A program made the translations under genes and the position numbers. Of a stretch of 64,000 nucleotides of DNA, positions 43,473 to 52,014 are shown one piece after another. The notes beneath the pieces were generated by a model, which worked only from the letters and a program-made list of their open reading frames with translations, searched no databases and was not told the origin of the DNA. How positions within the stretch are numbered: the first letter of the stretch is position 1; every line of letters starts with the position of its first letter. Origin of the DNA: Hymenobacter sp. GOD-10R (lineage in GTDB: Bacteria > Bacteroidota > Bacteroidia > Cytophagales > Hymenobacteraceae); assembly GCF_035609205.1 (NCBI RefSeq), contig NZ_CP141184.1, forward strand, positions 496,001 to 560,000, written 5' to 3'.

Positions 43473-44627
43473 TTACTTCAACTTGTACAACTCGCTACCA
43501 GCCAACAAGAAACAACCTAGGCCGTAGTCTTGGAAGTCGGGCATGTGGTCGTAGCTCACGGGTTGGCCGTCTTTGGGCTCTTTGCCAGTGCCCTGCACGT
43601 AGCCGAGGGCGCCATCGGGGTGCACGCATTCTTTCTCCATGGCATTCCAGGCTTTCACAACGATTGGCTTATAAACACTCTTATCTAAGAGGCCGTTGTT
43701 CATGCCCCAGGTCATGCCGTACACGAATAGAGCCGTGCCGCTCAGTTCTTTGCCGCCGAAGTGGGTGGGGTCGACGAGGCTCACGTTCCAGTAGCCATCT
43801 TGGCGCTGCAAGGGCGGCAGCGCCTTCATCATGGCCATGTACATCTGCTCGTACTCCTCGCGGTGAGGGGCGCCTTTCGGCAAAATTTCCAGGGTGCGCA
43901 CCATGGCGGCTACCACCCAGCCGTTGCCGCGGCTCCAGTAGCAGTCATCGCCGTTGGGCTCTTTGTAGGGCGGCACAAAGTCTTTGTCGCGCCACCAAAG
44001 CTGGTCTTGGGGGTTGTAGAGGCCACTGCCGCCGTGCACCGTTTTTGAGTAGTTGTAGATCTGGTACATCTTCTCGAAGTACTTGTCGTCCTTGTACATA
44101 ACCCCTAGCTTAGCGTACACGGGCATGGCCATTTGCAGGGCGTCGATCCACCACCAATCGTCGATTTTGTCGCTAGCCACCATCAGGTCGATGCTGGCTT
44201 TGATGTCGTGGATGCGCTCGGGTTTAGGGTCGATCTGGTAGAGGTCGATGTAGGTCTGGCCGGCGCACTGGTCGTCGGCGTTACGTGTTTCGATGCCTTT
44301 GCGCAGGCCCCACTTGTGCTTCTCGCCCCACTCCACGGCGTAGTCATAGTAGCGCTTCTGTTTGTCGGTTTTGTAGAGCGCCATCAGACCTTCGTAGTAC
44401 ACGCCGCGGGTCCAGATGTTGCTGGGGCGGGCAATGTTGGTCACGATTTCCTTGCCTGGGTCCGGCCACAACTTCATGAAGTAGGCGTTGGTCTTGGTCA
44501 TCGTTTTCAGGATGACCTTCGGCTTAGGCAGTTTTTGCGCCTGCGTAGTGGCGGCACCTAGGGTCAGGGCCAACGCCAGCAAGCCGGTGCGGGCCGCGTG
44601 GCGAACAAGGAAAGAGCTACTCTTCAT
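43473..44627 (-). CDS. Unsaturated rhamnogalacturonyl hydrolase, GH105 family
   Basis: A 384-residue (alpha/alpha)6-barrel enzyme that removes the unsaturated galacturonate left by PL11 lyases. Signal peptide: LALALTLGAATTQAQ. Family motifs: NIWTRGVYYEGLMALYK, the NADDQCAGQTYIDLY loop, DDWWWIDALQMAMPVYAKLG with the catalytic Asp, CYWSRGNGWVVAAMVR and MPDFQDYGLGCFLLAGSELYKL. Length is usual for YteR/YesR-like enzymes. It is 32 bases downstream of the GH2 gene and in line with the lyases. Confidence 0.94.
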   Translation of the reverse strand: MKSSSFLVRHAARTGLLALALTLGAATTQAQKLPKPKVILKTMTKTNAYFMKLWPDPGKEIVTNIARPSNIWTRGVYYEGLMALYKTDKQKRYYDYAVEWGEKHKWGLRKGIETRNADDQCAGQTYIDLYQIDPKPERIHDIKASIDLMVASDKIDDWWWIDALQMAMPVYAKLGVMYKDDKYFEKMYQIYNYSKTVHGGSGLYNPQDQLWWRDKDFVPPYKEPNGDDCYWSRGNGWVVAAMVRTLEILPKGAPHREEYEQMYMAMMKALPPLQRQDGYWNVSLVDPTHFGGKELSGTALFVYGMTWGMNNGLLDKSVYKPIVVKAWNAMEKECVHPDGALGYVQGTGKEPKDGQPVSYDHMPDFQDYGLGCFLLAGSELYKLK

Positions 44628-44659
44628 TATGGGACTTTGGTGGTGAATGTGATAGTCGG

Positions 44660-47600
44660 TTAAGGGTTGGTTTGTCCGAGCGCACCTAGGCTCGGGCGTG
44701 GTTTCTCGTACACTTCGGCCTCCACAATACCTAGCGTGCCGGCCGGACCAGGTTGGTCAGTGGCGGCTGTGGGGTTCTTGGGGGCGGCTTTTTGCTCAGC
44801 GAGTTCCGTGATGTTGTAGGCGTCTTGGTTGCTGCCCGCGCCCACTAGTTCGATGCGAAGGCGCTGGCCGGTTTGCGGGGCAAAGATGGCGGTGTAGTAG
44901 CCAAGGTTGCGCTCCGTAGTGCCGCGGAACACTTCTTTGTCATCGACCAGAATGCGAATAGGGTACGTGCGCGAACGCCAGCCACTGAGCTTCAGCGCCA
45001 CTTCGCTCACGGCGGCCGGCCGGGCTAGCTCATACTGAATCCAGGTGTTCGGCTGCTTCTCGCTGATCCACTCCGACAGCTCGTTGTCGTCGTAGCTCAG
45101 GACTGCGTTGGCTTGGTTTGAACTGGCCGTTACTTGCTTGATGGGCACCGTCGTGCGCGAAATCTGGAAGGAAGGGGTGGTTGGTGTGGGGCCACGCTTT
45201 AGGCTGGGGGCTAGGTCGGCGCCAGGCAGTTGCAGGGCTAGGCCATTAGTCACAGCTACCGGCTTGGAAGCTAGGCTCACCGAAGCCGACTTCAACCCGT
45301 CGGCAGCGGCTTGCAGATTAATCTTGCCGGCTTGGGTGGTCGTGCGGATAAGCACGCGGTTCACGCCGCCTTCTACCGGTAGGCTTTGGGCCAGGATGTA
45401 GTTATCAGGACCTTGGGCTAGGCCGCCGCGCCAAGTGGCAGCGCCTTTCAGGGTGAAGTTGATCATGTTCAAAGCCGTGGGGCAGCGCAGACCTTTGGCG
45501 TCTACTACTTCCACTTGTACCAAGGCTAGGTCAGCGCCGTTGGCTTGTAGGCCGTTGGGACTCATCATCGGGGTCAGGCGTAAGGCAACGGGCGCACCAG
45601 CGGTTTGGTGTGCGGCCTCGCTTACTTTCTTGCCGCCCGCATCATAGCTCACCGCCTTGAGGGTACCGGGCTGCCACGCTACGTTCTTGAAGGTGAACAA
45701 GAACCGGTGGCTTTGCTCGCCCTGGCCCAATGACTTGCCATTCAAAAACAGCTCTACCTTTTCGCCATTCGACACCACGGTTACGTCCTTCTTCACGCCT
45801 TCCTTGTAGTTCCAGTGGCCGATGATGTGCGTGCGCGGCTTCTCGGTATCGACCCAGCCATCCCACATTACTTGGTGGGCAAAAAAGCCGTCTTTGGCTA
45901 TGCGCAAGGCGTCTACTTCGCCACTGCGGCGGTAGTTTTCGCCACCGCGGTAGTGGGTGTTAGAGTCAGAAAAGACGATGTTCACACCGCCCGAATTCAC
46001 GCGCTGACCAGTGCCAGGGCGCTCGTGCCAGTAGTCGTACCACCGCATCAAGTCCTCGCGGGCGTGGGTGTCCTGGTTGCGGTTGTACTCGGCGGCGCTG
46101 GCACCTTTGTACAGCGGGCCGTCGCCGTCCTTGTGGTAGGGCGGCGAGAGTTCATCCCAGTACTTGCGCAAGCCTTCGTCGCGGGAATACTCCATGGCCC
46201 ACAGCGGCTTGGTGGCGCTTTTGTTGATGTAGAGCATCTCGCCGCCGTACTCCGCCTCGGCAATGTCGAGCATCTCGCGGGAGCCGATAGCCCGGCCGCC
46301 ATTGGGGTCGTATTGGTCGCGGATGGTCTTCATCTCGCGCATGTGTTCGGCGCTGATGCTCTCATTGCCGCACTCATAGAACACGATGCTCGGGTTGTTG
46401 CGGTTGTAGATGATGGCGTCGCGCATGAGCTCGGTGCGCTGGCCCCAACGGCGGCCGGTTACGTCCTTCTCGGCGTCGCCGGCGGGCATGGCTTGCAGCA
46501 GGCCCACCCGGTCGCAACTTTCGATGTCTTGTTTCCAGGGCGTAATGTGCATCCAGCGCACCAAGTTGCCGTTGCTTTCCACCATCAAGCCGTTGCTGAA
46601 GTCCGAGAGCCACGCCGGCACCGAGAGGCCCACGGCAGGCCATTCGTTGCTGGTGCGCTGGGCGTACCCGTGCATTTGCAGCACCCGGTCGTTAAGCTTC
46701 ACCATGCCGTTGCCAAACTCCGTTTTGCGAAAGCCCGTGCGCGTTTTCACCACGTCCACGGGCTTGCCGTCTACCTTCAGGGTGGTGTACACGGTGTACA
46801 AATAGCCATAGCCCCAACTCCAAAAGTTCAGCCCGTCAACTGGGCTGCTGGCGCTAACGATTTTGGTTTCGCTGGGCTGCAACGTGATGCTGCCGCCGCT
46901 CAGCTTCTTAATCTCCTTGCCAGCTAGGTCTTCCAACGTGGCTTCATACTCAAAGGTGCGCGCCGTAGGGTACTCGTTCTTCACCTGCGCTTCGGCCGTA
47001 ATGGTGGCTTTGCGGCCAGTCACGTCGAAGTTTTTGGCGTAGATGTACACGCCCGTGGTACCTAGGTTGGAGTAGAGCGGGAGGGTTTGGTACAGTGGCT
47101 CCGCGACGTGCAGGAATACGTTTTTGGAAAGGCCGCCGTAGTTAGCGTTGAAGTTTCGGTCGCTCCACTGATACTTCTGGTCGGTGGCCTTCTCCTTATA
47201 ATCCCAGTCGTTGTTGGTACGCACGGCCAGCACGTTTTCCTGGGGCGCGGGCTTCAGCAGCTTCGTTACGTCGAAGCCGAAGGCCATGGCGCCGTTTTCG
47301 TGGCGGCCAATAAACTCGCCGTTCAGGTAAAACTCGCCCACCTGCCGCACACCCTCAAACTCCAGGAACACCTTCTTGCCCGCATCGGCTTTCGGCAGAC
47401 GGAAGTGCTTGCGGTACCAGGCAATGCCAGTCGACAGGTCTTTGATGTCTTTCTTAAAGGCCTCGTCCTCGTTCCAAGCCCACGGCAGCGTAACGGGTTT
47501 CCACTTGGCGTCGTCGAAGCTAGGTGCCTCGGCGCCAGCGGCATCGCCCACGTACACCCGCCAACCGGGATTGAAGTTGTACTTCACCCGCGGGTTAGAG

Positions 47601-47680
47601 GGCGCAGCAGCTACCGCTGTCAGCGCCGCGCTCCATAGGAACAGCGTGGTGAGCAATGGGATGAAAGTAGTGCGACGCAT
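44660..47680 (-). CDS. Glycoside hydrolase family 2 with C-terminal sugar-binding-like domain
   Basis: A 1006-residue secreted protein. After a signal peptide (LFLWSAALTAVAAA) come the GH2 sugar-binding sandwich (WRVYVGDAAGAEAP...GIAWYRKHFRLPKA), a jelly-roll domain, and the TIM barrel with VFYECGNESISAEH carrying the acid/base Glu and LWAMEYSRDEG with the likely nucleophile. Additional domains include a DUF4982-like beta-sandwich and a C-terminal discoidin-like region (NTWIQYELARPAAVSEVALKLSGWRSRTYPI). GH2 activity may be beta-galactosidase or beta-glucuronidase; on galactan-branched RG-I a beta-galactosidase is plausible but not certain. Confidence 0.88.
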   Translation of the reverse strand: MRRTTFIPLLTTLFLWSAALTAVAAAPSNPRVKYNFNPGWRVYVGDAAGAEAPSFDDAKWKPVTLPWAWNEDEAFKKDIKDLSTGIAWYRKHFRLPKADAGKKVFLEFEGVRQVGEFYLNGEFIGRHENGAMAFGFDVTKLLKPAPQENVLAVRTNNDWDYKEKATDQKYQWSDRNFNANYGGLSKNVFLHVAEPLYQTLPLYSNLGTTGVYIYAKNFDVTGRKATITAEAQVKNEYPTARTFEYEATLEDLAGKEIKKLSGGSITLQPSETKIVSASSPVDGLNFWSWGYGYLYTVYTTLKVDGKPVDVVKTRTGFRKTEFGNGMVKLNDRVLQMHGYAQRTSNEWPAVGLSVPAWLSDFSNGLMVESNGNLVRWMHITPWKQDIESCDRVGLLQAMPAGDAEKDVTGRRWGQRTELMRDAIIYNRNNPSIVFYECGNESISAEHMREMKTIRDQYDPNGGRAIGSREMLDIAEAEYGGEMLYINKSATKPLWAMEYSRDEGLRKYWDELSPPYHKDGDGPLYKGASAAEYNRNQDTHAREDLMRWYDYWHERPGTGQRVNSGGVNIVFSDSNTHYRGGENYRRSGEVDALRIAKDGFFAHQVMWDGWVDTEKPRTHIIGHWNYKEGVKKDVTVVSNGEKVELFLNGKSLGQGEQSHRFLFTFKNVAWQPGTLKAVSYDAGGKKVSEAAHQTAGAPVALRLTPMMSPNGLQANGADLALVQVEVVDAKGLRCPTALNMINFTLKGAATWRGGLAQGPDNYILAQSLPVEGGVNRVLIRTTTQAGKINLQAAADGLKSASVSLASKPVAVTNGLALQLPGADLAPSLKRGPTPTTPSFQISRTTVPIKQVTASSNQANAVLSYDDNELSEWISEKQPNTWIQYELARPAAVSEVALKLSGWRSRTYPIRILVDDKEVFRGTTERNLGYYTAIFAPQTGQRLRIELVGAGSNQDAYNITELAEQKAAPKNPTAATDQPGPAGTLGIVEAEVYEKPRPSLGALGQTNP

Positions 47681-47718
47681 TAGGAAGCTAGCTTTGCTGA
47701 AAATATTCTTGCAGTCAA

Positions 47719-48975
47719 CTACTGACCAACTTTGCCCACGCTGCCTTTCAGGCTCGCCGGAGCTAGCTCCACGGCGTACACTTCCTCCTCGCCCTCAAAG
47801 TTGGCGCGGAAAATTAGCCACTTGCCATCGGGCGAGAAGTGAATGTTGGGTTCCAGCTTGTAGCCGTGGGCCTTCATATTCACCAGCTTTTCGGAGCGAA
47901 ACTTGTCGCCTTCGGGGTGGAAAAGGTAGATCCACTGACCGTTGGGGGCTTTGGCTACTTGGCCGGGGTCGCCACCGTCGCCGGCGAAGAGCTTCTGGTC
48001 GGCGGAGGTAGTGAAGTGAATGGACCACTCGTCGCGGGTCATCTGGTATTTTTTCTCCTGGCCGGTTTGCAGGTTGGTGCCCGTCAGGTAGAAGGTGGCG
48101 CCGCGGGGCAATTGGTTGTCGAACCAGATCGTCTTGCCATCGGGGCTGAAAAACTCGTGGCCGGCAATTTCCATGTCCATCGTGCGCTTGTGCACGAGCT
48201 TCACGGCCTTGGTTTTGGTGTTGATGGTCCAGATGCGGTCGACCTTGTGCCAGGGGCCTTCGTGGCAGAACATCAGCAGGTTTGGGTCGGTGGGCGAGTA
48301 CTGCACGTGGTTGAGCCAGGCGCTGTCGGTGAACAGCTTGTTCAGCTGCGCCGTTTTCACGTTCACGCTGAAGAGCGTGCGCGGCAGCTTGGCCTCGTAG
48401 ATGCGCGTGAAGTAATCGTGCTTCTCGGGGTACTTCTTCGAAATTTCCTTCTCCGCGTCCGTCGACCAGGCGCCTCCTAGCTCGGTTTCATCCGCGTTGA
48501 GCGTGGTGATGCTGGCTTTGAAATCCTTCGGGAATACGAAAACCCGGCGCGTTTTCTTGGTGTCGATGTTGGTGGCGTACACCGTGTCCTGGGTTTGGTA
48601 GAATACCTGCCGGCTCTTGGGTGCCACGATTTCGCCGCTCACCTGTGTGAAGGCGCGTGTCAGCGGCTGAGCCTGATACGTTTTTAGGTTGAGCGTGTAG
48701 ATCTGCTTGCCGGCTGGGGTGGTGTGATAGAACACCATCAAGTCGCCCTCGCTGCCGCGCTGCTTGACGAAGGGATTATTGTGGAAGTAGAAGCTGGCGT
48801 TGCCACCTTCGAGGCGCGTGAGGCGCACCACTTTGTGGCCCGTATCCTGGTCGATCCACTCGGTGGGCATGGGCTTCTTGGAGCCGGTTTCGAGCTTGGC
48901 TTGGGCGTATGCGGCGGCTGGCAACAAGCCGGCGCCGAGCAAACCTAGGGTGATTCTGTAAGCAAGCGTAATCAT
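47719..48975 (-). CDS. Oligogalacturonate lyase-like protein, PL22 family
   Basis: The ATG at 48975 gives 418 residues with a signal peptide (MITLAYRITLGLLGAGLLPAAAYAQ). An extension to 49146 overlaps the deacetylase gene upstream and is rejected. It has a seven-bladed propeller look: DQDTGHKVVRLTRLEGGNASFYFHNNPFV, DLMVFYHTTPAGKQIYTLNLKTYQAQPLT, LMFCHEGPWHKVDRIWTINTKT, and HFSPDGKWLIFRANFEGEEEVYAVEL. PL22 enzymes cut short unsaturated oligogalacturonates; many are cytoplasmic, but this one appears exported. It lies between the deacetylase and GH2 genes (29 and 38 bases apart), a tight operon. Confidence 0.82.
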   Translation of the reverse strand: MITLAYRITLGLLGAGLLPAAAYAQAKLETGSKKPMPTEWIDQDTGHKVVRLTRLEGGNASFYFHNNPFVKQRGSEGDLMVFYHTTPAGKQIYTLNLKTYQAQPLTRAFTQVSGEIVAPKSRQVFYQTQDTVYATNIDTKKTRRVFVFPKDFKASITTLNADETELGGAWSTDAEKEISKKYPEKHDYFTRIYEAKLPRTLFSVNVKTAQLNKLFTDSAWLNHVQYSPTDPNLLMFCHEGPWHKVDRIWTINTKTKAVKLVHKRTMDMEIAGHEFFSPDGKTIWFDNQLPRGATFYLTGTNLQTGQEKKYQMTRDEWSIHFTTSADQKLFAGDGGDPGQVAKAPNGQWIYLFHPEGDKFRSEKLVNMKAHGYKLEPNIHFSPDGKWLIFRANFEGEEEVYAVELAPASLKGSVGKVGQ

Positions 48976-49004
48976 AGCAGGTGGGTTTGGGAGTGGCGGG
49001 GAAT

Positions 49005-49775
49005 CTAGTGGGCGGATAAGGGGAGCCGCTGGGCGGCTGGCACGTCGATGTACTTGGTCAGGTCGCGTAGGGCAATGACCTTGTAGTGGTTGTCGTGCAG
49101 GTACTTCAGGTATTCTGCGAAGAGTGCCGGGGGCGTCGTAACCCAATCATGCGCGTAATCGGGCACGCCGTGGATGGTGAGCACCAGGATCTTACCACCT
49201 TTCGCTTGCTGCAACGCATCCATGATTTGCTGCTTGTTGCCGGCCTTGGTGGTGTAGCTAGGTATCAGATAGGGGTGGTCGACTTTCGGGTCGTAGAGCC
49301 GGTCGCCGCCGGTGCGCGCAAACTGGTAGCCTTTCTCCTTCAGCACCTGAAAAGCGGTTGGACTGGTGTCGTAGGCGGGATAAGCAAAGTTGACGGGGCG
49401 CGGAATGCCATAAGTTTTGCAGCGCTGCTCCAGTGAATCTAGCTCCGCCGTGAGCTGTTCCTTGGTCAGCTTGTTCACATGCTTGTGCGTGAGCGTGTGG
49501 CTAGCCACCTCGAAGCCCATCTTATGGAGCTGTTGCATTTGCTGCCAGCTCATGTACTTGGTTTTGTCGGCGAAGTCAGGCGGAAACTCGCACACGAAGA
49601 ACGTACCGCCGAAGCCGTACTTCTTGAGCAGCGGCGCCACATAGGTGGCGTGGGTCACGGGGCCGTCGTCGAAGGTGAGTACTACGAGCTTATCGGGTAT
49701 GGGGCGGCGCACTACCTGGGCGGTAGCCCCAACAACACCTAGCCACGAAAAGACCAGAAATAGTACTCGTTTCAT
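49005..49775 (-). CDS. Polysaccharide deacetylase (NodB domain), secreted
   Basis: First gene of the minus-strand enzyme operon. The ATG at 49775 (MKRVLFLVFSWLGVVGATAQ) gives 256 residues with a signal peptide; an ATG 10 codons earlier is possible. NodB-homology motifs: VVLTFDDGPVTHATYV with the metal-binding Asp pair, EVASHTLTHKHV with the two His ligands, and ARTGGDRLYDP. These enzymes are carbohydrate esterase family 4-like and remove N- or O-acetyl groups; pectin or xylan acetyl esters are plausible substrates here. A copy of the shared motif lies about 66-85 bases upstream. Confidence 0.9.
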   Translation of the reverse strand: MKRVLFLVFSWLGVVGATAQVVRRPIPDKLVVLTFDDGPVTHATYVAPLLKKYGFGGTFFVCEFPPDFADKTKYMSWQQMQQLHKMGFEVASHTLTHKHVNKLTKEQLTAELDSLEQRCKTYGIPRPVNFAYPAYDTSPTAFQVLKEKGYQFARTGGDRLYDPKVDHPYLIPSYTTKAGNKQQIMDALQQAKGGKILVLTIHGVPDYAHDWVTTPPALFAEYLKYLHDNHYKVIALRDLTKYIDVPAAQRLPLSAH

Positions 49776-49840
49776 GCGGTGGGAAAGCCGAAAAGGCGTC
49801 GACATGGGGTGAGAAGTACTTCAAGAACGCAGCTAAAGGG

Positions 49841-49859
49841 CTGGTAACACTCCTGTACT
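49841..49859 (-). promoter_or_regulatory. Weak candidate rhamnose-regulon operator, deacetylase/PL22 operon
   Basis: On the minus strand reads AGTACAGGAGTGTTACCAG. The GTACAGGAG part is identical to the susC pair 2 copy, but the second AGGA of the motif is not kept. It is in the gap between the deacetylase operon and the divergent dehydrogenase, so it could serve either. Confidence 0.35.
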
Positions 49860-49937
49860 GTTCGGGTCGTAATCGGCCACCAAACCTGCTGTTGCGTACA
49901 GGGAAGCTAGCTTTGGCGCTCAGCCACTCTCTTTACT

Positions 49938-50870
49938 ATGCAACTTTTCGTGTACTCCGCCTTCAGTGAAGCCAGCCAGCGCCGCCTGCAACAGGAGTTG
50001 TCTGCCGACCTGATGGTGGTATTTCGCACTAACCTTCCCGAAGACCAACAGCGCTCCGCCTTTCAAAAGGCTGACCTGCTGTTCGGGAATCCACCGGCCG
50101 CGTGGCTAACGGAGGAGCCGCCGGCGCTACAGTTTTGGCAGATCGACTCGGCGGGCTTCGAGCGCTACACCGATGCACGCCTAACGGCCGCCATTGCCAA
50201 CATGGGCGACTTTTTCGCCTGGCCATGCGCCGAAACAATGGTGGCGGGCATCTTAGCCTGGTACCGGCATATTCCGGAGCTAACCCTGCTGCAAGCTAAG
50301 AAGGAATGGGTAGGACCGCCGGTGCGCAAAAAGCTAGGTCTGTTGCGCAATCGGCGCGTTATCATCCTAGGTGCCGGGGCCATTGGGCAAGCCGTGCGTC
50401 AGCAACTTACTGGCTTCAACTGTCAGGTGCAGTTTTTGGCCCGTACTAACCCAGAGGCTCAGCTGCGTTCGGTAGAAGACTTGAAGGCCGCTTTACCCCA
50501 GACAGATATAGTAGTCAATTGCCTGCCCGGTAGCGCCGAAAAGTTCTTCTCCGCCGACCTGATTAATGCCATGACACCCGGCAGCCTCTACGCCAGCGTG
50601 GGGCGGGGCAACACCACCGATGAGCCGGCGCTCGTTGCCGCGCTGCAAGCTGGCAAGCTAGGTGGCGCCGTGCTCGATGTAACAGCCAAAGAACCGTTGC
50701 CGGCCGACAGCCCGCTCTGGAGCCTGCCCCAGGTGCTGTTGACTCAGCACACTGCCGGCGGCCAGCCTGGCGAGGAAGACGGCCGCATCGACTTGCTGCT
50801 GCGCAACTTGCACCACTTTCGCCAGGGTGAGCCGCTCGAAAACCCGGTTGAGCTATCGAAAGGCTATTAA
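49938..50870 (+). CDS. D-isomer-specific 2-hydroxyacid dehydrogenase
   Basis: A 310-residue NAD-dependent dehydrogenase. The nucleotide-binding loop is VIILGAGAIGQAV (about residues 138-150). Catalytic residues of the family are visible: Arg in SVGRGNTTDEPAL, Glu in TAKEPLPADSPLW, and His in LLTQHTAGGQPGE. The N-terminal substrate domain is short. The acid substrate cannot be told from sequence. It is divergent from the pectin operon with a 160-base gap; whether it belongs to that system is unclear. A short repeat hairpin follows it. Confidence 0.9.
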   Translation: MQLFVYSAFSEASQRRLQQELSADLMVVFRTNLPEDQQRSAFQKADLLFGNPPAAWLTEEPPALQFWQIDSAGFERYTDARLTAAIANMGDFFAWPCAETMVAGILAWYRHIPELTLLQAKKEWVGPPVRKKLGLLRNRRVIILGAGAIGQAVRQQLTGFNCQVQFLARTNPEAQLRSVEDLKAALPQTDIVVNCLPGSAEKFFSADLINAMTPGSLYASVGRGNTTDEPALVAALQAGKLGGAVLDVTAKEPLPADSPLWSLPQVLLTQHTAGGQPGEEDGRIDLLLRNLHHFRQGEPLENPVELSKGY

Positions 50871-50900
50871 GCTGATTCTGAGAAACAATAATTGCTAGGC

Positions 50901-50929
50901 TGTCATTCCGAGCCAAGTGAGGAATGACA
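50901..50929. repeat. Short hairpin related to the intergenic repeat family (copy G)
   Basis: TGTCATTCC (50901-50909) pairs with GGAATGACA (50921-50929). The outer GTCATTCCGAGC resembles the ends of copies A-D, as if the middle of a longer element had been lost. It lies between convergent dehydrogenase and acetyltransferase genes and may act as their terminator. Confidence 0.5.
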
Positions 50930-50941
50930 AGTTGCCGTCTG

Positions 50942-51478
50942 CTACCGGCTTAGCAACAAAATAGGCTGCTCTTTATACGGAATACGCGCGAGCTCTTTGT
51001 AGCCAAACTTTTCAGCTATGCGTAGGGAAGCCACGTTTTCCGGGTCGATGATACAGACTGTTTGCTTGTTGGGGAAGTTCTGCTCGCCCCAAGCTAGGGC
51101 CGCCTGTACCGCTTCGGTGGCGTATCCTAGGCCGTGCACGCGCGGCGCCAGTACCCATCCGATTTCGGGGATGCCTTTAATAGAAGGCGTGAGGTCGCGG
51201 TTGAAATCTGAGAAGCCTACGTTGCCGATGAAGCGGCCGGTGCTTTTTTCCTCTACCGACCAGTAGCCGTACCCCATCAACGACCAGTGACCCTGCTGCG
51301 CTAGCATCCGCCGCCAAACCTCTTCCTCCGACTGCGGCTTACCACCCAAAAAGCGGTAAAAGTTAGGCTCCTGCCATATAGCAGTGAACTCAGGTAAGTC
51401 GTCAATTCGGCAGCCGCGTAGCAGCAGGCGCTCGGTTTCGAGCACGGGCACTTGGGTCAGAGAAGGCAGAAAAGGCAT
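50942..51478 (-). CDS. GNAT-family N-acetyltransferase (RimJ/RimL-like)
   Basis: About 178 residues from the ATG at 51478 (MPFLPSLTQVPVLETERLLLRG); an ATG 11 codons earlier is also open. The order of elements fits the Acetyltransf_3 group: LETERLLLRGCRIDDLPEFTAIW, GRFIGNVGFSDFNRDL, IGWVLAPRVHGLGYATEAVQAALAWG (acetyl-CoA loop with GLGYATEA), and DPENVASLRIAEKFGYKELARI. Members acetylate ribosomal proteins, antibiotics or small molecules; the target here is unknown. It converges on the dehydrogenase. Confidence 0.88.
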   Translation of the reverse strand: MPFLPSLTQVPVLETERLLLRGCRIDDLPEFTAIWQEPNFYRFLGGKPQSEEEVWRRMLAQQGHWSLMGYGYWSVEEKSTGRFIGNVGFSDFNRDLTPSIKGIPEIGWVLAPRVHGLGYATEAVQAALAWGEQNFPNKQTVCIIDPENVASLRIAEKFGYKELARIPYKEQPILLLSR

Positions 51479-51680
51479 GGCGCCAAGATAAGAAGATGTA
51501 GCGCGAAGCACTCATTTTAAACTGCACGCAGAAACCTAGCGCTCGGGGAACGGCAATGGCTTTGGTAATGTTTTTGCAATAAGAAACGAAGAATAAAAAG
51601 GATTATTCCTTAGCTGGTGTCTCCGCTTCCTGCTGCCGAATTAGTAGCAGTTTCTGGTTTCTTTCCCTTCCTTTTTGATC

Positions 51681-51950
51681 ATGAAAAAGCTTCCTTCCTT
51701 GCTGGTGTTGTTTGCTTTATTGCTCAGCAGCCAGCTCTTTACCGGGTGTGTAGCTTCCTACAACCCCTATTACCAACCGGGTGTCGTGGTGGCTCCACCG
51801 CCCGTTATCATCCGGCCCCGCCCCTACATGTATCAGCGGCCCTACTATGGCTACCGTAACTACGGACATGGTGGCGGTTATGGCTATGGCCGCGGAGGCG
51901 GGTACAGCCGGGGTGGTTATGGACACAGTGGCCATGGACGAGGCCGCTAG
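51681..51950 (+). CDS. Small Gly/Tyr-rich lipoprotein
   Basis: Start placed at the ATG at 51681 (MKKLPSLLVLFALLLSSQLFTGCVAS), giving 89 residues; a TTG six bases upstream is also in frame. The signal peptide ends in a lipobox, LFTGC, so the mature protein begins at Cys and is anchored in a membrane. The rest is Pro/Tyr-rich (YNPYYQPGVVVAPPPVIIRPRPYMYQRPYYGYRN) and then Gly/Tyr/Arg-rich (GHGGGYGYGRGGGYSRGG), a low-complexity tail. No known family is assigned. It has a strong terminator just after it. Confidence 0.75.
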   Translation: MKKLPSLLVLFALLLSSQLFTGCVASYNPYYQPGVVVAPPPVIIRPRPYMYQRPYYGYRNYGHGGGYGYGRGGGYSRGGYGHSGHGRGR

Positions 51951-51960
51951 TTGCATATTC

Positions 51961-52014
51961 CCTTATAAAACAAAACAGCCTACCGGACTTGGTAGGCTGT
52001 TTTGTTTTATAAGG
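51961..52014 (+). terminator. Perfect 24-base hairpin terminator after the lipoprotein gene
   Basis: Bases 51961-51984 pair exactly with 51991-52014, six-base loop, beginning 10 bases after the lipoprotein stop. The right arm carries TTTTGTTTTATAAGG. It closes the G+C-rich block before the AT-rich segment. Confidence 0.9.

Noticed and set aside
45815..46927. Long 370-codon open frame on the plus strand inside the GH2 gene
   Set aside because: It is antisense to a well-supported GH2 gene; open frames opposite G+C-rich coding sequence are common, and its translation (Ala/Val/His-rich) has no family features.
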